From Clostridia bacterium (GTDB lineage: Bacteria > Bacillota > Clostridia > Christensenellales > Aristaeellaceae), in assembly GCA_017410455.1 (NCBI GenBank), contig JAFQQT010000023.1:1-64000 (forward strand): a DNA stretch of 64,000 bases, written 5' to 3'. Positions 35,588 through 43,876 of the stretch are shown one piece after another (within the stretch, counting starts at the first letter, position 1; each line of letters begins with the position of its first letter). The position numbers were made by a program, and so were the translations under genes. The notes beneath the pieces were generated by a model. The model ran no database searches. It saw only the letters and a list, made by a program, of their open reading frames with translations, and had not been told where the DNA came from.

Positions 35588-36817
35588 TCACTCAAACACC
35601 CACCGGTACACGCGCCTCCTGCCGGCGGCGTCCACCGTGGACACAGCGGGCTCGCCCTCCCCGGCGGGGAGGATGCAGAACAGGGGCAACTCCGGGTTGC
35701 GGGGCGTGCGGCGGAAGGTCTGGTCAACGATGAAGGCGTCGCCGACGATGTGGCCAGCGGACCAGCTCTCCAGCGTGTCCATGGCCTGCTCGATCCTGGG
35801 GAAGGACGGGTGCTGGGCGTTGAAGCCGGTGAGCAGCATCATGCCACCCTCGCCGGTGTACACGCCCTCCAGGCGGGTCTCGTCGGCGGTGCAGGGGCAG
35901 CAGATGGCGAGGTCCTCGCAGGCCAGGCGGCTGGCGGAGGTCAGGATAGCCTCCGGTGCGCTGTCCACGCCCACGAAGCGGCAGCTCAGTTCCTGCGCCG
36001 CAGCCATGGACGTGCCCGAACCGCAGCACAGGTCAATCACCAGGTCGCCCTCCTTCACCACGGGCTTGAGGATGCGCTCCAGCAGCTTCATGGGCTTCTG
36101 GGTGGCGTAGCCGGTGCGCTCCGGGTCGCGCTGCTGCAGGTGGCTGATATCCGTCCACACGTCGCCGGGGTAGACGGGCGCGTCGTCGTAGTAGCGGTAA
36201 ACCTTGCCGCCGGTCTTGATCTCCGAATAGGCGCGGCCATCCTCGTCCACGGAGCGGCGCATGTGGTTCTTGCGGTGCTCCGTGCGCTCCAGCGGCACGC
36301 GGCGCAGGTCGAAGCGGTAGTCCTTCGTGCGGGCGTAGAGCAGGATGGTGTCATGCTTGCGGGAGAAGTACTTCTTCGCCCGGCCGCCGCTCTCATAGCT
36401 CCAGATGATCTCATTGAGGAAGAGCTCCTCGCCGAAGATCTCGTCGCACAGGATGCGGCCATAGGCGTTGGTGCGCCAGTCCAGGTGCAGCGCCAGCACA
36501 CCCGTCTGGTTCAGCAGCTTGTGGGCGTTCTCAATCAGCCCGCGCAGGAAGGCCAGGTAGCTTTCCCGCGTGCCGTAGCGGTCCGCATAGGCAGGGTACT
36601 CCGGCGCGGGAGTGCCCTTCTTCCAGCCGGACTGGCCGAAGCGGCGGCGGCGCGTGAAGCTGTCTCCCGTCATGAACGGCGGATCGATATAGACGCACTG
36701 AGCCTGCGCGGCATACCCCGCCAGCGCGCCGGAAAGGGGCGCGGAACCATCGGCACACAGGAGCAGGTTCTGCCCCTTTCCCGTGATCTCGCGGGTGACG
36801 GATATCGGTTCAAACAT
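35588..36817 (-). CDS. Orphan beta-class DNA methyltransferase
   Basis: 409 residues. The catalytic motif DPPF is at 45-48 (CVYIDPPFMTGD) and the AdoMet motif FGSG-like DLCCGSGTSMAAA near residue 250, the motif order of beta-class amino-methyltransferases such as type III Mod subunits. The target recognition region would be between. No restriction subunit or helicase is adjacent, so it is an orphan methylase, perhaps epigenetic or a phage remnant. Its start overlaps the end of the cysteine-cluster gene by eight bases, indicating an operon. Confidence 0.85.
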   Translation of the reverse strand: MFEPISVTREITGKGQNLLLCADGSAPLSGALAGYAAQAQCVYIDPPFMTGDSFTRRRRFGQSGWKKGTPAPEYPAYADRYGTRESYLAFLRGLIENAHKLLNQTGVLALHLDWRTNAYGRILCDEIFGEELFLNEIIWSYESGGRAKKYFSRKHDTILLYARTKDYRFDLRRVPLERTEHRKNHMRRSVDEDGRAYSEIKTGGKVYRYYDDAPVYPGDVWTDISHLQQRDPERTGYATQKPMKLLERILKPVVKEGDLVIDLCCGSGTSMAAAQELSCRFVGVDSAPEAILTSASRLACEDLAICCPCTADETRLEGVYTGEGGMMLLTGFNAQHPSFPRIEQAMDTLESWSAGHIVGDAFIVDQTFRRTPRNPELPLFCILPAGEGEPAVSTVDAAGRRRVYRWVFE

Positions 36818-37316
36818 GTGCGTCCCTCCTGAACTGTCGTTGAAGCGCCTTCAGGTCATCCTGCTGCCGGGTGAGGCGGAGGAGGAATTCCCGTTGAACG
36901 GGGTCTTCGGCAAGCATGCGTCCTGCCTGGCGCACCGCCGATACGAATTCGGGCCGCAGCGCATCCTTGCCCTGCCGTGCCAGCGGACACACGGCCTTCG
37001 CCCGGGCGTCGGTGGCAACCTTCACCCCGTCGGGCCGCAGCAGCGGCAGCAGCGGGAACAGCCGGCAGGACAGAGGCCTGTCTGCTCGCTCGCAGTGGCC
37101 GGCACAGGTCAGCAGCGTTCCGGCGGGCGTGGCCGTCATCCGGTAGTCGGGGCGGCCCTCGTAGTATGCCTCCTCGCCGGGGAAGAGCAGCATGCCGGTG
37201 TTCTCGCCCTCCAGCGGCTGGCAGCATGCGCCGGCGCAGGTCAGGCCGCAGTCGGTCCGCAGGGGCGTGAGGTCGTCAAACAGAGCGCGGGCTCCGGCAA
37301 GGCAATCGGGCAGCAT
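36810..37316 (-). CDS. YkgJ-like cysteine-cluster protein
   Basis: 168 residues from ATG 37316 (GGGAGAG in front); an in-frame ATG at 37334 is an alternative. Cysteines are grouped as CGLTCAGACCQ, then CAGHCERADRPLSCRLFPLLP, matching the metal-chelating CxxCxGxCC ... CR.FP pattern of the YkgJ/UPF0153 group. Metal and role are unknown. It precedes and overlaps the methyltransferase gene. A -10 TAAAAT lies about 30 bases upstream. Confidence 0.75.
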   Translation of the reverse strand: MLPDCLAGARALFDDLTPLRTDCGLTCAGACCQPLEGENTGMLLFPGEEAYYEGRPDYRMTATPAGTLLTCAGHCERADRPLSCRLFPLLPLLRPDGVKVATDARAKAVCPLARQGKDALRPEFVSAVRQAGRMLAEDPVQREFLLRLTRQQDDLKALQRQFRRDAHV

Positions 37317-37428
37317 GGTGGTCTCTCCCATCATCCATTCATATACACTATTTTACACCGAAATGTTCTTTTTGGGAAGGGTTCAGCGGAAATTGCCGTG
37401 TATTTTTTCTTCTGATTGCCAGCCGTTT

Positions 37429-37734
37429 TTGCTGACAGGAGAACCGCGCTTCTCAGCGCAACCGGATGCAGAGGCCCCTCACCGATACGGCGAAGCAATA
37501 CATCACCGATTACGTCCGGGCAGCATCACACCCATGCGCTTCCGCACGACGGTGCTGACGGACATCTACGAGCAGACCGGCGACATCAAGCTGACCCAGC
37601 ATGCCGCAGGCCATGCCACGCCGGAGATGACGCTGAAGCACTACGTCAAGGGCCGCAGAAAGGCGAACGATGCCGCGCAGGTGATCGACCGCATCTATGC
37701 AGCGCCAGCGGGAGGCAGCAATGCCTCCATTTGA
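37429..37734 (+). pseudogene. Integrase (tyrosine recombinase) C-terminal remnant
   Basis: The last part reads RFRTTVLTDIYEQTG, DIKLTQHAAGHATPEMTLKHYV, typical of the C-terminal half of Clostridial phage-type integrases (R..., GHA, and the terminal tyrosine in HYV). Upstream homology continues in another frame (RPLTDTAKQYITDYV), and before that in the first frame (LLTGEPRF), so there appear to be two frameshifts. The N-terminal and core-binding domains are gone. It sits about 200 bases from a tRNA-Thr 3' duplicate, as expected for an integrase next to its att site. Confidence 0.75.
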
Positions 37735-37752
37735 CGCGGCGATTGACAACGC

Positions 37753-37792
37753 AAAAAGCCCGGAAAGCCAGTAAAATCAAGGCCTTCCGGGC
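37753..37792 (-). terminator. Hairpin after integrase remnant
   Basis: GCCCGGAA / TTCCGGGC arms; T5 follows on the minus strand. Confidence 0.5.
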
Positions 37793-37938
37793 ATGTAAAA
37801 ACATACGAATTTGATATTCGATTTGACAAAGCAGCGAAATTCGGGACAGGAGGTCTTCAAAATGAAGCCTCCCGCCCCGTTTCCTGCAGAAAATACCGCA
37901 CAAAAAGCAAAAGCTCCTGCATTTCTGCAAGAGCTTGC

Positions 37939-37981
37939 GAGCTGATACCCGGATTTGAACCGGGGACCTCATCCTTACCAA
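37939..37981 (-). repeat. att-type direct repeat: 3' part of tRNA-Thr
   Basis: 43 bases identical to 38873-38915, covering the anticodon-loop-to-acceptor part of the intact tRNA-Thr. Flanking sequence on the 3' side is also related (a terminator hairpin around GCATTTCTGCA in both), so about 190 bases are duplicated. This is the scar of integration into the tRNA 3' end. Confidence 0.85.
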
Positions 37982-38242
37982 CGGATACCCGACAGGCTTC
38001 GCCTGTCGGGTGAAAAGACTAAAATACAATGGGCAAATATAACTGATTTCAGGATTCGGCATCATGGATGAGCATTTCCTCAGTTGCAGGGAATGCTCAT
38101 GGCTTCATCCAGTTGAGGCATGTATTCTTCGCATGCTGATACATGGCATCCGATTCAAAGCCCCGCAGCCCTTTGTAATCACAGGGTTTGCGGGCACTCA
38201 AACAGGCAAAAACTGAAACCTCCTGGAGCTGCGGTGCAGCTT

Positions 38243-38584
38243 TCAGCAGCCCGCGCTCCCTACAGCAACAAAAAAGCGGCCTCTGCCGCTCAGATTCCGC
38301 TGAATCAGGTCAAACAGCCTCCATGGCTGCATAAAAGGAACATCCTGATCGTCCTGTGACCGCTCGATCAGGATGTCCTGCAGGGGAGTATTCAACAGCT
38401 TGCCCAACGCATAGAGGTGATCTACCGAGGGCAGATGCTCGCCGCGCAGCCATTTGTAGATGGCCCGGGGCGACTCGAAGCCGAAGAAGGTCTGCAGCGT
38501 GCGGATGGAAATATGGTGCTGTTTCAGCAGCTGGTCGATGTTTTGTCCGGTCGCGCGGACGTCGATCTGGGGAAAGGGAGACAT
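38243..38584 (-). CDS. XRE-family HTH protein of the remnant element
   Basis: 113 residues. HTH_3-like domain about 10-70 (NIDQLLKQHHISIRTLQTFFGF, PRAIYKWLRGEHLPSVDHLYALGKLL). RBS GGAGGTGAAA before ATG 38584. It is the only intact gene between the two tRNA-Thr repeats, so it is cargo or the regulator of a decayed integrative element. Confidence 0.85.
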   Translation of the reverse strand: MSPFPQIDVRATGQNIDQLLKQHHISIRTLQTFFGFESPRAIYKWLRGEHLPSVDHLYALGKLLNTPLQDILIERSQDDQDVPFMQPWRLFDLIQRNLSGRGRFFVAVGSAGC

Positions 38585-38671
38585 AGTTTCACCTCCGCGG
38601 ATATGGTGCTGTCATTGTAGCATACCGCAGCGGCCGTGGCAATGAAGTTGTAGTACACAGGCAGGATATTC

Positions 38672-38767
38672 TTGTGATAGGATTTGTGATACGCCATTTT
38701 CGCACGCATAAAGTAGAAAGAAAAACTCAAAAAACGCCCGATTTGTGATACGATTTGTGATAAATCG
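38672..38767. repeat. Paired TTGTGATA repeats and hairpin
   Basis: TTGTGATA occurs at 38672, 38684, 38743 and 38755: two pairs, each with 12-base spacing. GCCCGATTT / AAATCGGGC arms (38737-38767) enclose the second pair and are followed on the minus strand by GTTTTTTG. The repeats may bind the XRE protein or be end sequences of the element; the hairpin could terminate minus-strand transcription. Confidence 0.5.
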
Positions 38768-38870
38768 GGCATAAAAAGAAGCGAGGTCTCCGAAAGTGAC
38801 GGAAACATCGCTGAATCCTGCACAAACCACCCCAAAACAACAAAAAAGTCTTGCATTTCTGCAAGACTTG

Positions 38871-38946
<76 letters not shown>

Positions 38947-39022
38947 ACGTTGCTTCATCGGGCAACAAAATTATCTTATCACACTTCGGCGAAAAAAGCA
39001 AGGGGGTAAATCAACTTTTTCA

Positions 39023-39062
39023 AAAAAATTTCGTCCCGGCAGACATGGCGTCCACCGGGACG
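39023..39062 (-). terminator. GH43 gene terminator
   Basis: Minus strand CGTCCCGG / CCGGGACG arms followed by AAATTTTTTT. Confidence 0.88.
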
Positions 39063-39077
39063 TTTTCACTTGGTCAA

Positions 39078-40391
39078 TCAAGCCGTGATGCGGAACCAGT
39101 CCAGGGTGATGCGGCCCGTCAGGCGGAGGGTGAGGTCGTGCTCGCCGGCCAGGTCGCCCAGGGGCAGGGCGTGGGGCGTAAAGTCCGCCGTGTCCACCGC
39201 GATTACACCCAGGGAAACGCCGTCCGCCAGCACCTCGATGCTGCCGGTACCCCGGGCCTGCAGGGTAAGGCGGCTGCCGGGGGCGATGTCGTAGACGTGA
39301 GGATAGCGGGCTTCCCCGGTGCCCTCCTGCTGGGCGATGGCAAAGCCCAGGTGGGCGCCGTCGGCGGCCTTCAGCTCCACCTTTTCCACGCCGGGGGTGA
39401 CGCCCATGTACCACTCTGCCTCGATCTTCTCCCAACCGGCAAAGTACTGGCCCACACCGCAGCGGCGGATGGTCTCGTCCAGCATCAGCGTGCCGTCATC
39501 GCACATGTGGACGTACATCAGCCAACTCTGACGGAAGCTCCAGCTCTCCGTGCCGTGGCTGACGGCGTAGAACCACTGCCCGTGCCATTCCAGGAAGGAG
39601 CCGTGGTCGATGAAGCAGCGGCCGTCGGGGTAGTGGGGGATTTCCTTGCCGATGTCGGCGCGGAAGATGTACGGGCCCAGGCGGTTGTTGCTGGTGGAAT
39701 AGCGGCCTGCCCAGTACATGTACCAGGTGTCCTTGTAGCGGAAGACCTCCGCCTGGTCGGAGCGCAGCGGGCCCAGAAGTTCGGTGGGCGTGCCGTCAGC
39801 GGGATACACGGGGACTTTACGCGCCGTGCCGGGCACCACGTCCACCATGTTTTTGTCCAGCTGCATGGCCCAGTAGTGATCCGTCCAGTCGGAGCCGAAG
39901 AGGATGTAGGCGTTGGGGTCGTCCTCGTCGGGGAGGATGATGTCCGGGTCGTAGGAGTTGGTCGGGGTGATGCCCTTGGGGAGGATGGGCGTCTTCCCGC
40001 GGGCGTCCACGAAGGGCCCGGCGGGGTGATCGCTGACGGCCACGCCGGTGTCGTCGCCCTGGTTGGAGTAGTACAGATAGAACCTGCCGTCCCAGGGGCT
40101 CTGCACACAGTCGCAGGCCCAGCAGTTGACGGAATCATCGGGCATGTAGGTGTCCTCGCGCTTCAGCGAACGGGCACAGCTCCAGTGGACCAGATCCTCC
40201 GACCACAGGACATACCAGTCCCGCATGATGAACTGGTTGACGCCCTCGTCGTGGCCGACGTAGACGTACATGGCCTCGCGGCCGGTATCGGGGTTGGTGA
40301 AAATTTTGATGTGGGGATCGGGGAAGCGGTTGTCGGTCAGGCCCTCGGGGAGGACGGCGGGGGTGAGGGGGTTGCCGATGCGCTCGGGCAC
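39078..40391 (-). CDS. Glycoside hydrolase family 43 protein
   Basis: 437 residues. Five-bladed GH43 propeller with the base in NRFPDPHIKIF, the pKa modulator in NSYDPDIILP and the acid in LRSDQAEVFRYKD. The last about 100 residues form a beta-sandwich like a carbohydrate-binding module (LRLTGRITLDWFRI ending). GH43 enzymes release arabinose or xylose from hemicellulose. No signal peptide, so likely intracellular. The start is GTG 40391, after AAGGAGGTC. Confidence 0.88.
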   Translation of the reverse strand: MPERIGNPLTPAVLPEGLTDNRFPDPHIKIFTNPDTGREAMYVYVGHDEGVNQFIMRDWYVLWSEDLVHWSCARSLKREDTYMPDDSVNCWACDCVQSPWDGRFYLYYSNQGDDTGVAVSDHPAGPFVDARGKTPILPKGITPTNSYDPDIILPDEDDPNAYILFGSDWTDHYWAMQLDKNMVDVVPGTARKVPVYPADGTPTELLGPLRSDQAEVFRYKDTWYMYWAGRYSTSNNRLGPYIFRADIGKEIPHYPDGRCFIDHGSFLEWHGQWFYAVSHGTESWSFRQSWLMYVHMCDDGTLMLDETIRRCGVGQYFAGWEKIEAEWYMGVTPGVEKVELKAADGAHLGFAIAQQEGTGEARYPHVYDIAPGSRLTLQARGTGSIEVLADGVSLGVIAVDTADFTPHALPLGDLAGEHDLTLRLTGRITLDWFRITA

Positions 40392-40412
40392 TTTGATGAC
40401 CTCCTTCGGCGG

Positions 40413-40448
40413 TTGAATTCGGAATTATGAATTCGGAATTCGTAATTT
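40413..40448. repeat. A+T-rich GAATTC repeat upstream of GH43
   Basis: The motif GAATTCGGAATT recurs in direct and inverted form. It lies in the leader of the GH43 gene; a -10 TATACT is at 40477-40482 (minus). Function unknown; it may be a small non-autonomous insertion. Confidence 0.4.
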
Positions 40449-40550
40449 GGTTTGTGGAACGGATGCTGTTAAGGATAGTATAGCACGGGTCGGGGCGACG
40501 GGGCTATGCATTCCGGGGCGGGGATTGGGCAGATTTTGCGCGGGTGCAAC

Positions 40551-40584
40551 AAAAAGCGGACAGGCCGTGGGAGGGCCTGCCCGC
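40551..40584 (-). terminator. Terminator of the TIR gene
   Basis: Minus strand GCGGGCAGGCC / GGCCTGTCCGC arms, then TTTTT. Confidence 0.9.
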
Positions 40585-40592
40585 TTGGGAGA

Positions 40593-43500
40593 TTATTCGG
40601 GGAGGGTGGGGCGGGGGACGGTTTTGAGGCGCCAGTCGGTGACTTTGCACTGGCCGTCACCGTTACTGCCCACCGCCACGACGGTGCCGTCTGCGCGGAG
40701 ACCGACGGTGTGGGAGAAACCCGCAGCGATGGCGACGATATCCGACCAGGCCGAGGTGTTGCACTGGCCGAAAGCGTTATAGCCCACCGCCACGACGGTG
40801 CCGTCTGCGCGGAGACCGACGGTGTGGAAGAAACCCGCAGCGATGGCGACGATATCCGACCAGGCCGAGGTGTTGCACTGGCCGTCATCTTTCCTGCCCA
40901 CCGCCACGACGGTGCCGTCCGCGCGGAGACCAACGGTATGGTGGTCCCCCGCAGCGATGGCGACGACGTCCGACCATGCGGAGGTGTTGCGCTGGCCGAA
41001 AGCGTCAGAGCCCACCGCCACGACGGTGCCGTCCGCGCGGAGACCGACGGTGTGGTAGTTACCCGCAGCGATGGCGACGATGTTCGACCAGGAGGAGGTG
41101 TTGCACTGGCCTAAATCGTTATAACCTACCGTCACGACGGTGCCGTCCGCGCGGAGACCGACGGTCAGGTCGGACCCCGCAGCGATGGCGACGATGTCCG
41201 ACCATGTGGAGGTGTTGCACTGGCCGTCAGAGTTTCTGCCCACCGCCACGACGGTGCCATCTGCGCGGAGGCCGACGGTGTGGAAGTCACTCGCAGCGAT
41301 GGCGATGATGTCCGACCATGCGGAGGTGTTGCACTGGCCGTCAGAGTTTCTGCCCACCGCCACGACGGTACCGTCTGCGCGGAGACCAACGGTGTAGTAA
41401 TCACCCGCAGCGATGGTGTTCTGAACAGCCATGCCCTCCCAAAGCTCCATGCTGCGAGAACGGGCGTCTTTATAATCGCCGAGTTTTCCGAATGCAATGG
41501 CAGCGAGTGCTGTTTCGCCATCTTCTTCCAACGCCACGGCGGCGTTGTACTTGCCCTCCATGATAGCAGTGTTGATCTGCGCCTTACTGTCTTTATAGCC
41601 GTCCAGGGCTTTAAAGGCAGCGATGGCAGCTTCATAGTCGCCGTTTTCCATTAGGGCCACAGCGGCGTTGTACTTGCCCTCCATGATGGCAGTGTTGCAA
41701 TTGTCAATCTGTGCCTTACTGTCTTTATAGCGGTCCATGGCTTCAAATGCAGCGACGGCGGCCTCATAGTCGCCGCTTTCCATCAGCGCCATAGCGGCAT
41801 TGTACTTGCTCTCCATGATGGCAGTATTGCAGCTGTCAATCTGTGCCTGGCTGTCCTTATATCCGTCCAGGGCTTTAAAGGCAGCGATGGCAGCTTCATA
41901 GTCGCCGTTTTCCATTAGGGCCACAGCGGCGTTGTATTTCCCATTGGGGATGATCACCTGCGTCACCAACAGCACCACTGCCACCACCGCAGCCAGCACC
42001 GCCGTGCCGATGCCGATGCGCCGCTGGGCGGCCTTCTTTGCGGCTGCACGGGCGGCTTCCTTCTCTGCGGCCTGTGCCTTCAGCTCCTCGATCCTCCGCT
42101 GGCAGGTTTCGACCTGCTGGTCGGCGTCCCTCCAGCCCGGAATGGTCTGGAACATGCGGATAGCCTCGCGGAGCGTTGCTTCGGTTGGATGGAGAGCTAT
42201 GGAGCTGTGGGCTTCGTCGTAGATGCTGTTTTTGCGTGTTGCTTCGGCCTTCTCGGCGCAAAGCTCGGCCTGTTTAGCAGCGTCCCTCCAGCCATTCAGG
42301 GCCTCAAATTGTTTCTTCGCGGCGGTGAAGTCCTGCTCTGTATAGGCGGCGGCAAGGGCCTGTTCGGCTCGCCGGTACAGGAAATCCATCCGGGCGTCGT
42401 CGCAGCCCTGCGCGCGCCGGGCTGCGTCTTTCCATCCGCCCAGGGCCTCAAACTGCTTCTTTGCGTCGATGAAATCCCGCTCGGTCTTGGCGTTGGTGAG
42501 GGCCTGTTCCGCGCTTTGGTAGGCGGCTTCCTTCGCTGTGTTGTCGTTGCGCTCATTGATATACGCGATCATCCCCCGCAGCTCCCCTGCCAGCTCCTCA
42601 TCCGCGAAGCGCAGGGCTTTGGCATAGTTCGGGTTCCTGTCGAATGGCTGCGCCTGATCCTTCAGCTTCTCCTGCCGGGTCACATGCAGCGCCGCCATCA
42701 GCTTGCCCACATACGCCCTGGCGTTCTCCGGGGCAATGTCCAGCACGCGCTCGCAGTACTCGTCCGCGCTCTTCCAGTCCCCGTCCTCCAGGAACAGGGC
42801 AACGCGGCGCAGCAGGGCCTCCGTGGCGGGGGCGGCGGGCTGGGCGGTGGGGGTGACAGGGGCGACCGGGGCGGGGGCGGCGGGCTTCTCCTCCGCGCCC
42901 ACCACCTTCCGGATGCCGCGCACCAGATCCTGCACAAAGCCGATGCGGCTCATGTCATAGCCCTGCAGCACCGCCAGCTCGTCGGGCATGTCGTAGGGAT
43001 CCATGTCCCGGTAGCAGGGGATCAGCAGACGGCTGCGGTCGTGCTTCATCAGCGCGTGGAAGCGGCTCCACTCGTTGCGCACCCACACGGCGTTCAGGTG
43101 CTCGGGCTTCGTTCCCACCACCACCATCACCCGCGCCGACTGCAGGGCGGAGAAGATGTAGGGCTCATACGCCACGCCGGGCTTGTCCTCCAGCGTGATG
43201 CGCGCGAAAAACACCCGCAGGCCGTGGTCGGTCAGCTGGTAGTAGATATCCTGCGCCAGCTGGCTGTCACGGGTGCGCTGGCCGTCGGCGCCCATCTCCT
43301 TGTAGCAGAGGAAGACGTCGAAGGGCTCCGTGCTCCGGCTGATGGCGAGGATCCCCCGGAGGACCTCGTCGATCTGCTCCGCGCGCTGCTGATACACGGC
43401 GCGGGCAGCGTCATCGGCGTGGGCCAGGGCGGCGAGGGTATCGACATCCTCCAGGAAGCTGTCGTAGCTGGCGCGGTGGCAGGTAGGCAGGTACGCGCCG

Positions 43501-43787
43501 GAGGCGTCGTCCTGCACATACTCAATGCCGAAGCGGCACAGCGCGCAGCACCAGTGGGCCTCGGCGTTGCCCTCGTCCTCGCGGACGATGCGCTCAAACA
43601 CCGTCAGCGCCTTGTCGAACTCGCCGATGCGCCGGAAGTGATTGCCCCGGTTGAAGGCGGCCACATGGTTCTCGTCCGTCACGCGGGGCAGGGTGATCTG
43701 GCTGCCGCAGAAACGGCATACCCCCAGGGATTTCCCTGCGGGCAGCTCATTCTTTCCGCCGCAGTTTGTGCATTCCAGTACGGCCAT
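40593..43787 (-). CDS. Zinc-ribbon/TIR/repeat/beta-propeller membrane protein
   Basis: 1064 residues. In order: zinc ribbon (CTNCGG...CRFCGS, 7-28), helical repeat region, TIR domain about 155-295 (FDVFLCYKEM, YEPYIFSALQSARVMVVVGT), helical repeats (AKKQFEALNGWRDAA), a membrane segment about 592-615, four TPR-like 44-residue repeats (KYNAAVALMENGDYEAAI), and seven 38-residue RCC1-like units (TVGLRADGTVVAVGR) forming a predicted seven-bladed propeller. Glu239 in VWVRNEWSRF is placed like the catalytic Glu of TIR NADases. Start ATG 43787 has GGAGG six bases upstream; an ATG at 43793 abuts the RBS. A sensor propeller coupled to an NAD-cleaving effector is inferred. Confidence 0.85.
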   Translation of the reverse strand: MAVLECTNCGGKNELPAGKSLGVCRFCGSQITLPRVTDENHVAAFNRGNHFRRIGEFDKALTVFERIVREDEGNAEAHWCCALCRFGIEYVQDDASGAYLPTCHRASYDSFLEDVDTLAALAHADDAARAVYQQRAEQIDEVLRGILAISRSTEPFDVFLCYKEMGADGQRTRDSQLAQDIYYQLTDHGLRVFFARITLEDKPGVAYEPYIFSALQSARVMVVVGTKPEHLNAVWVRNEWSRFHALMKHDRSRLLIPCYRDMDPYDMPDELAVLQGYDMSRIGFVQDLVRGIRKVVGAEEKPAAPAPVAPVTPTAQPAAPATEALLRRVALFLEDGDWKSADEYCERVLDIAPENARAYVGKLMAALHVTRQEKLKDQAQPFDRNPNYAKALRFADEELAGELRGMIAYINERNDNTAKEAAYQSAEQALTNAKTERDFIDAKKQFEALGGWKDAARRAQGCDDARMDFLYRRAEQALAAAYTEQDFTAAKKQFEALNGWRDAAKQAELCAEKAEATRKNSIYDEAHSSIALHPTEATLREAIRMFQTIPGWRDADQQVETCQRRIEELKAQAAEKEAARAAAKKAAQRRIGIGTAVLAAVVAVVLLVTQVIIPNGKYNAAVALMENGDYEAAIAAFKALDGYKDSQAQIDSCNTAIMESKYNAAMALMESGDYEAAVAAFEAMDRYKDSKAQIDNCNTAIMEGKYNAAVALMENGDYEAAIAAFKALDGYKDSKAQINTAIMEGKYNAAVALEEDGETALAAIAFGKLGDYKDARSRSMELWEGMAVQNTIAAGDYYTVGLRADGTVVAVGRNSDGQCNTSAWSDIIAIAASDFHTVGLRADGTVVAVGRNSDGQCNTSTWSDIVAIAAGSDLTVGLRADGTVVTVGYNDLGQCNTSSWSNIVAIAAGNYHTVGLRADGTVVAVGSDAFGQRNTSAWSDVVAIAAGDHHTVGLRADGTVVAVGRKDDGQCNTSAWSDIVAIAAGFFHTVGLRADGTVVAVGYNAFGQCNTSAWSDIVAIAAGFSHTVGLRADGTVVAVGSNGDGQCKVTDWRLKTVPRPTLPE
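40615..41420 (-). repeat. Seven tandem 114-base repeats (RCC1-like units)
   Basis: Near-identical DNA repeats encode the 38-residue propeller units of the TIR protein; differences are mostly in the exposed codons after VAVG and before HTVGL. Copy number could change by slippage or recombination. Confidence 0.9.
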
Positions 43788-43876
43788 GGACATCCTCCGT
43801 TCACGTCGTTTGTGCTGATGGCATTATCATACCACATCTGTCACAGGATGACAAGGCCGGGGCGGAGCGTCAGCCC

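Noticed and set aside
37939-37981. A second tRNA-Thr gene
   Set aside because: Only the 3' part is present and the acceptor cannot form; it is an att duplication.
38612-38830. Small minus-strand frames between the XRE gene and tRNA-Thr
   Set aside because: They run through the TTGTGATA repeats and terminator hairpin; no RBS or homology seen.
40615-41420. Tandem repeats that could be taken for a CRISPR array
   Set aside because: Repeat unit is 114 bases, in frame, without variable spacers, and encodes propeller blades.
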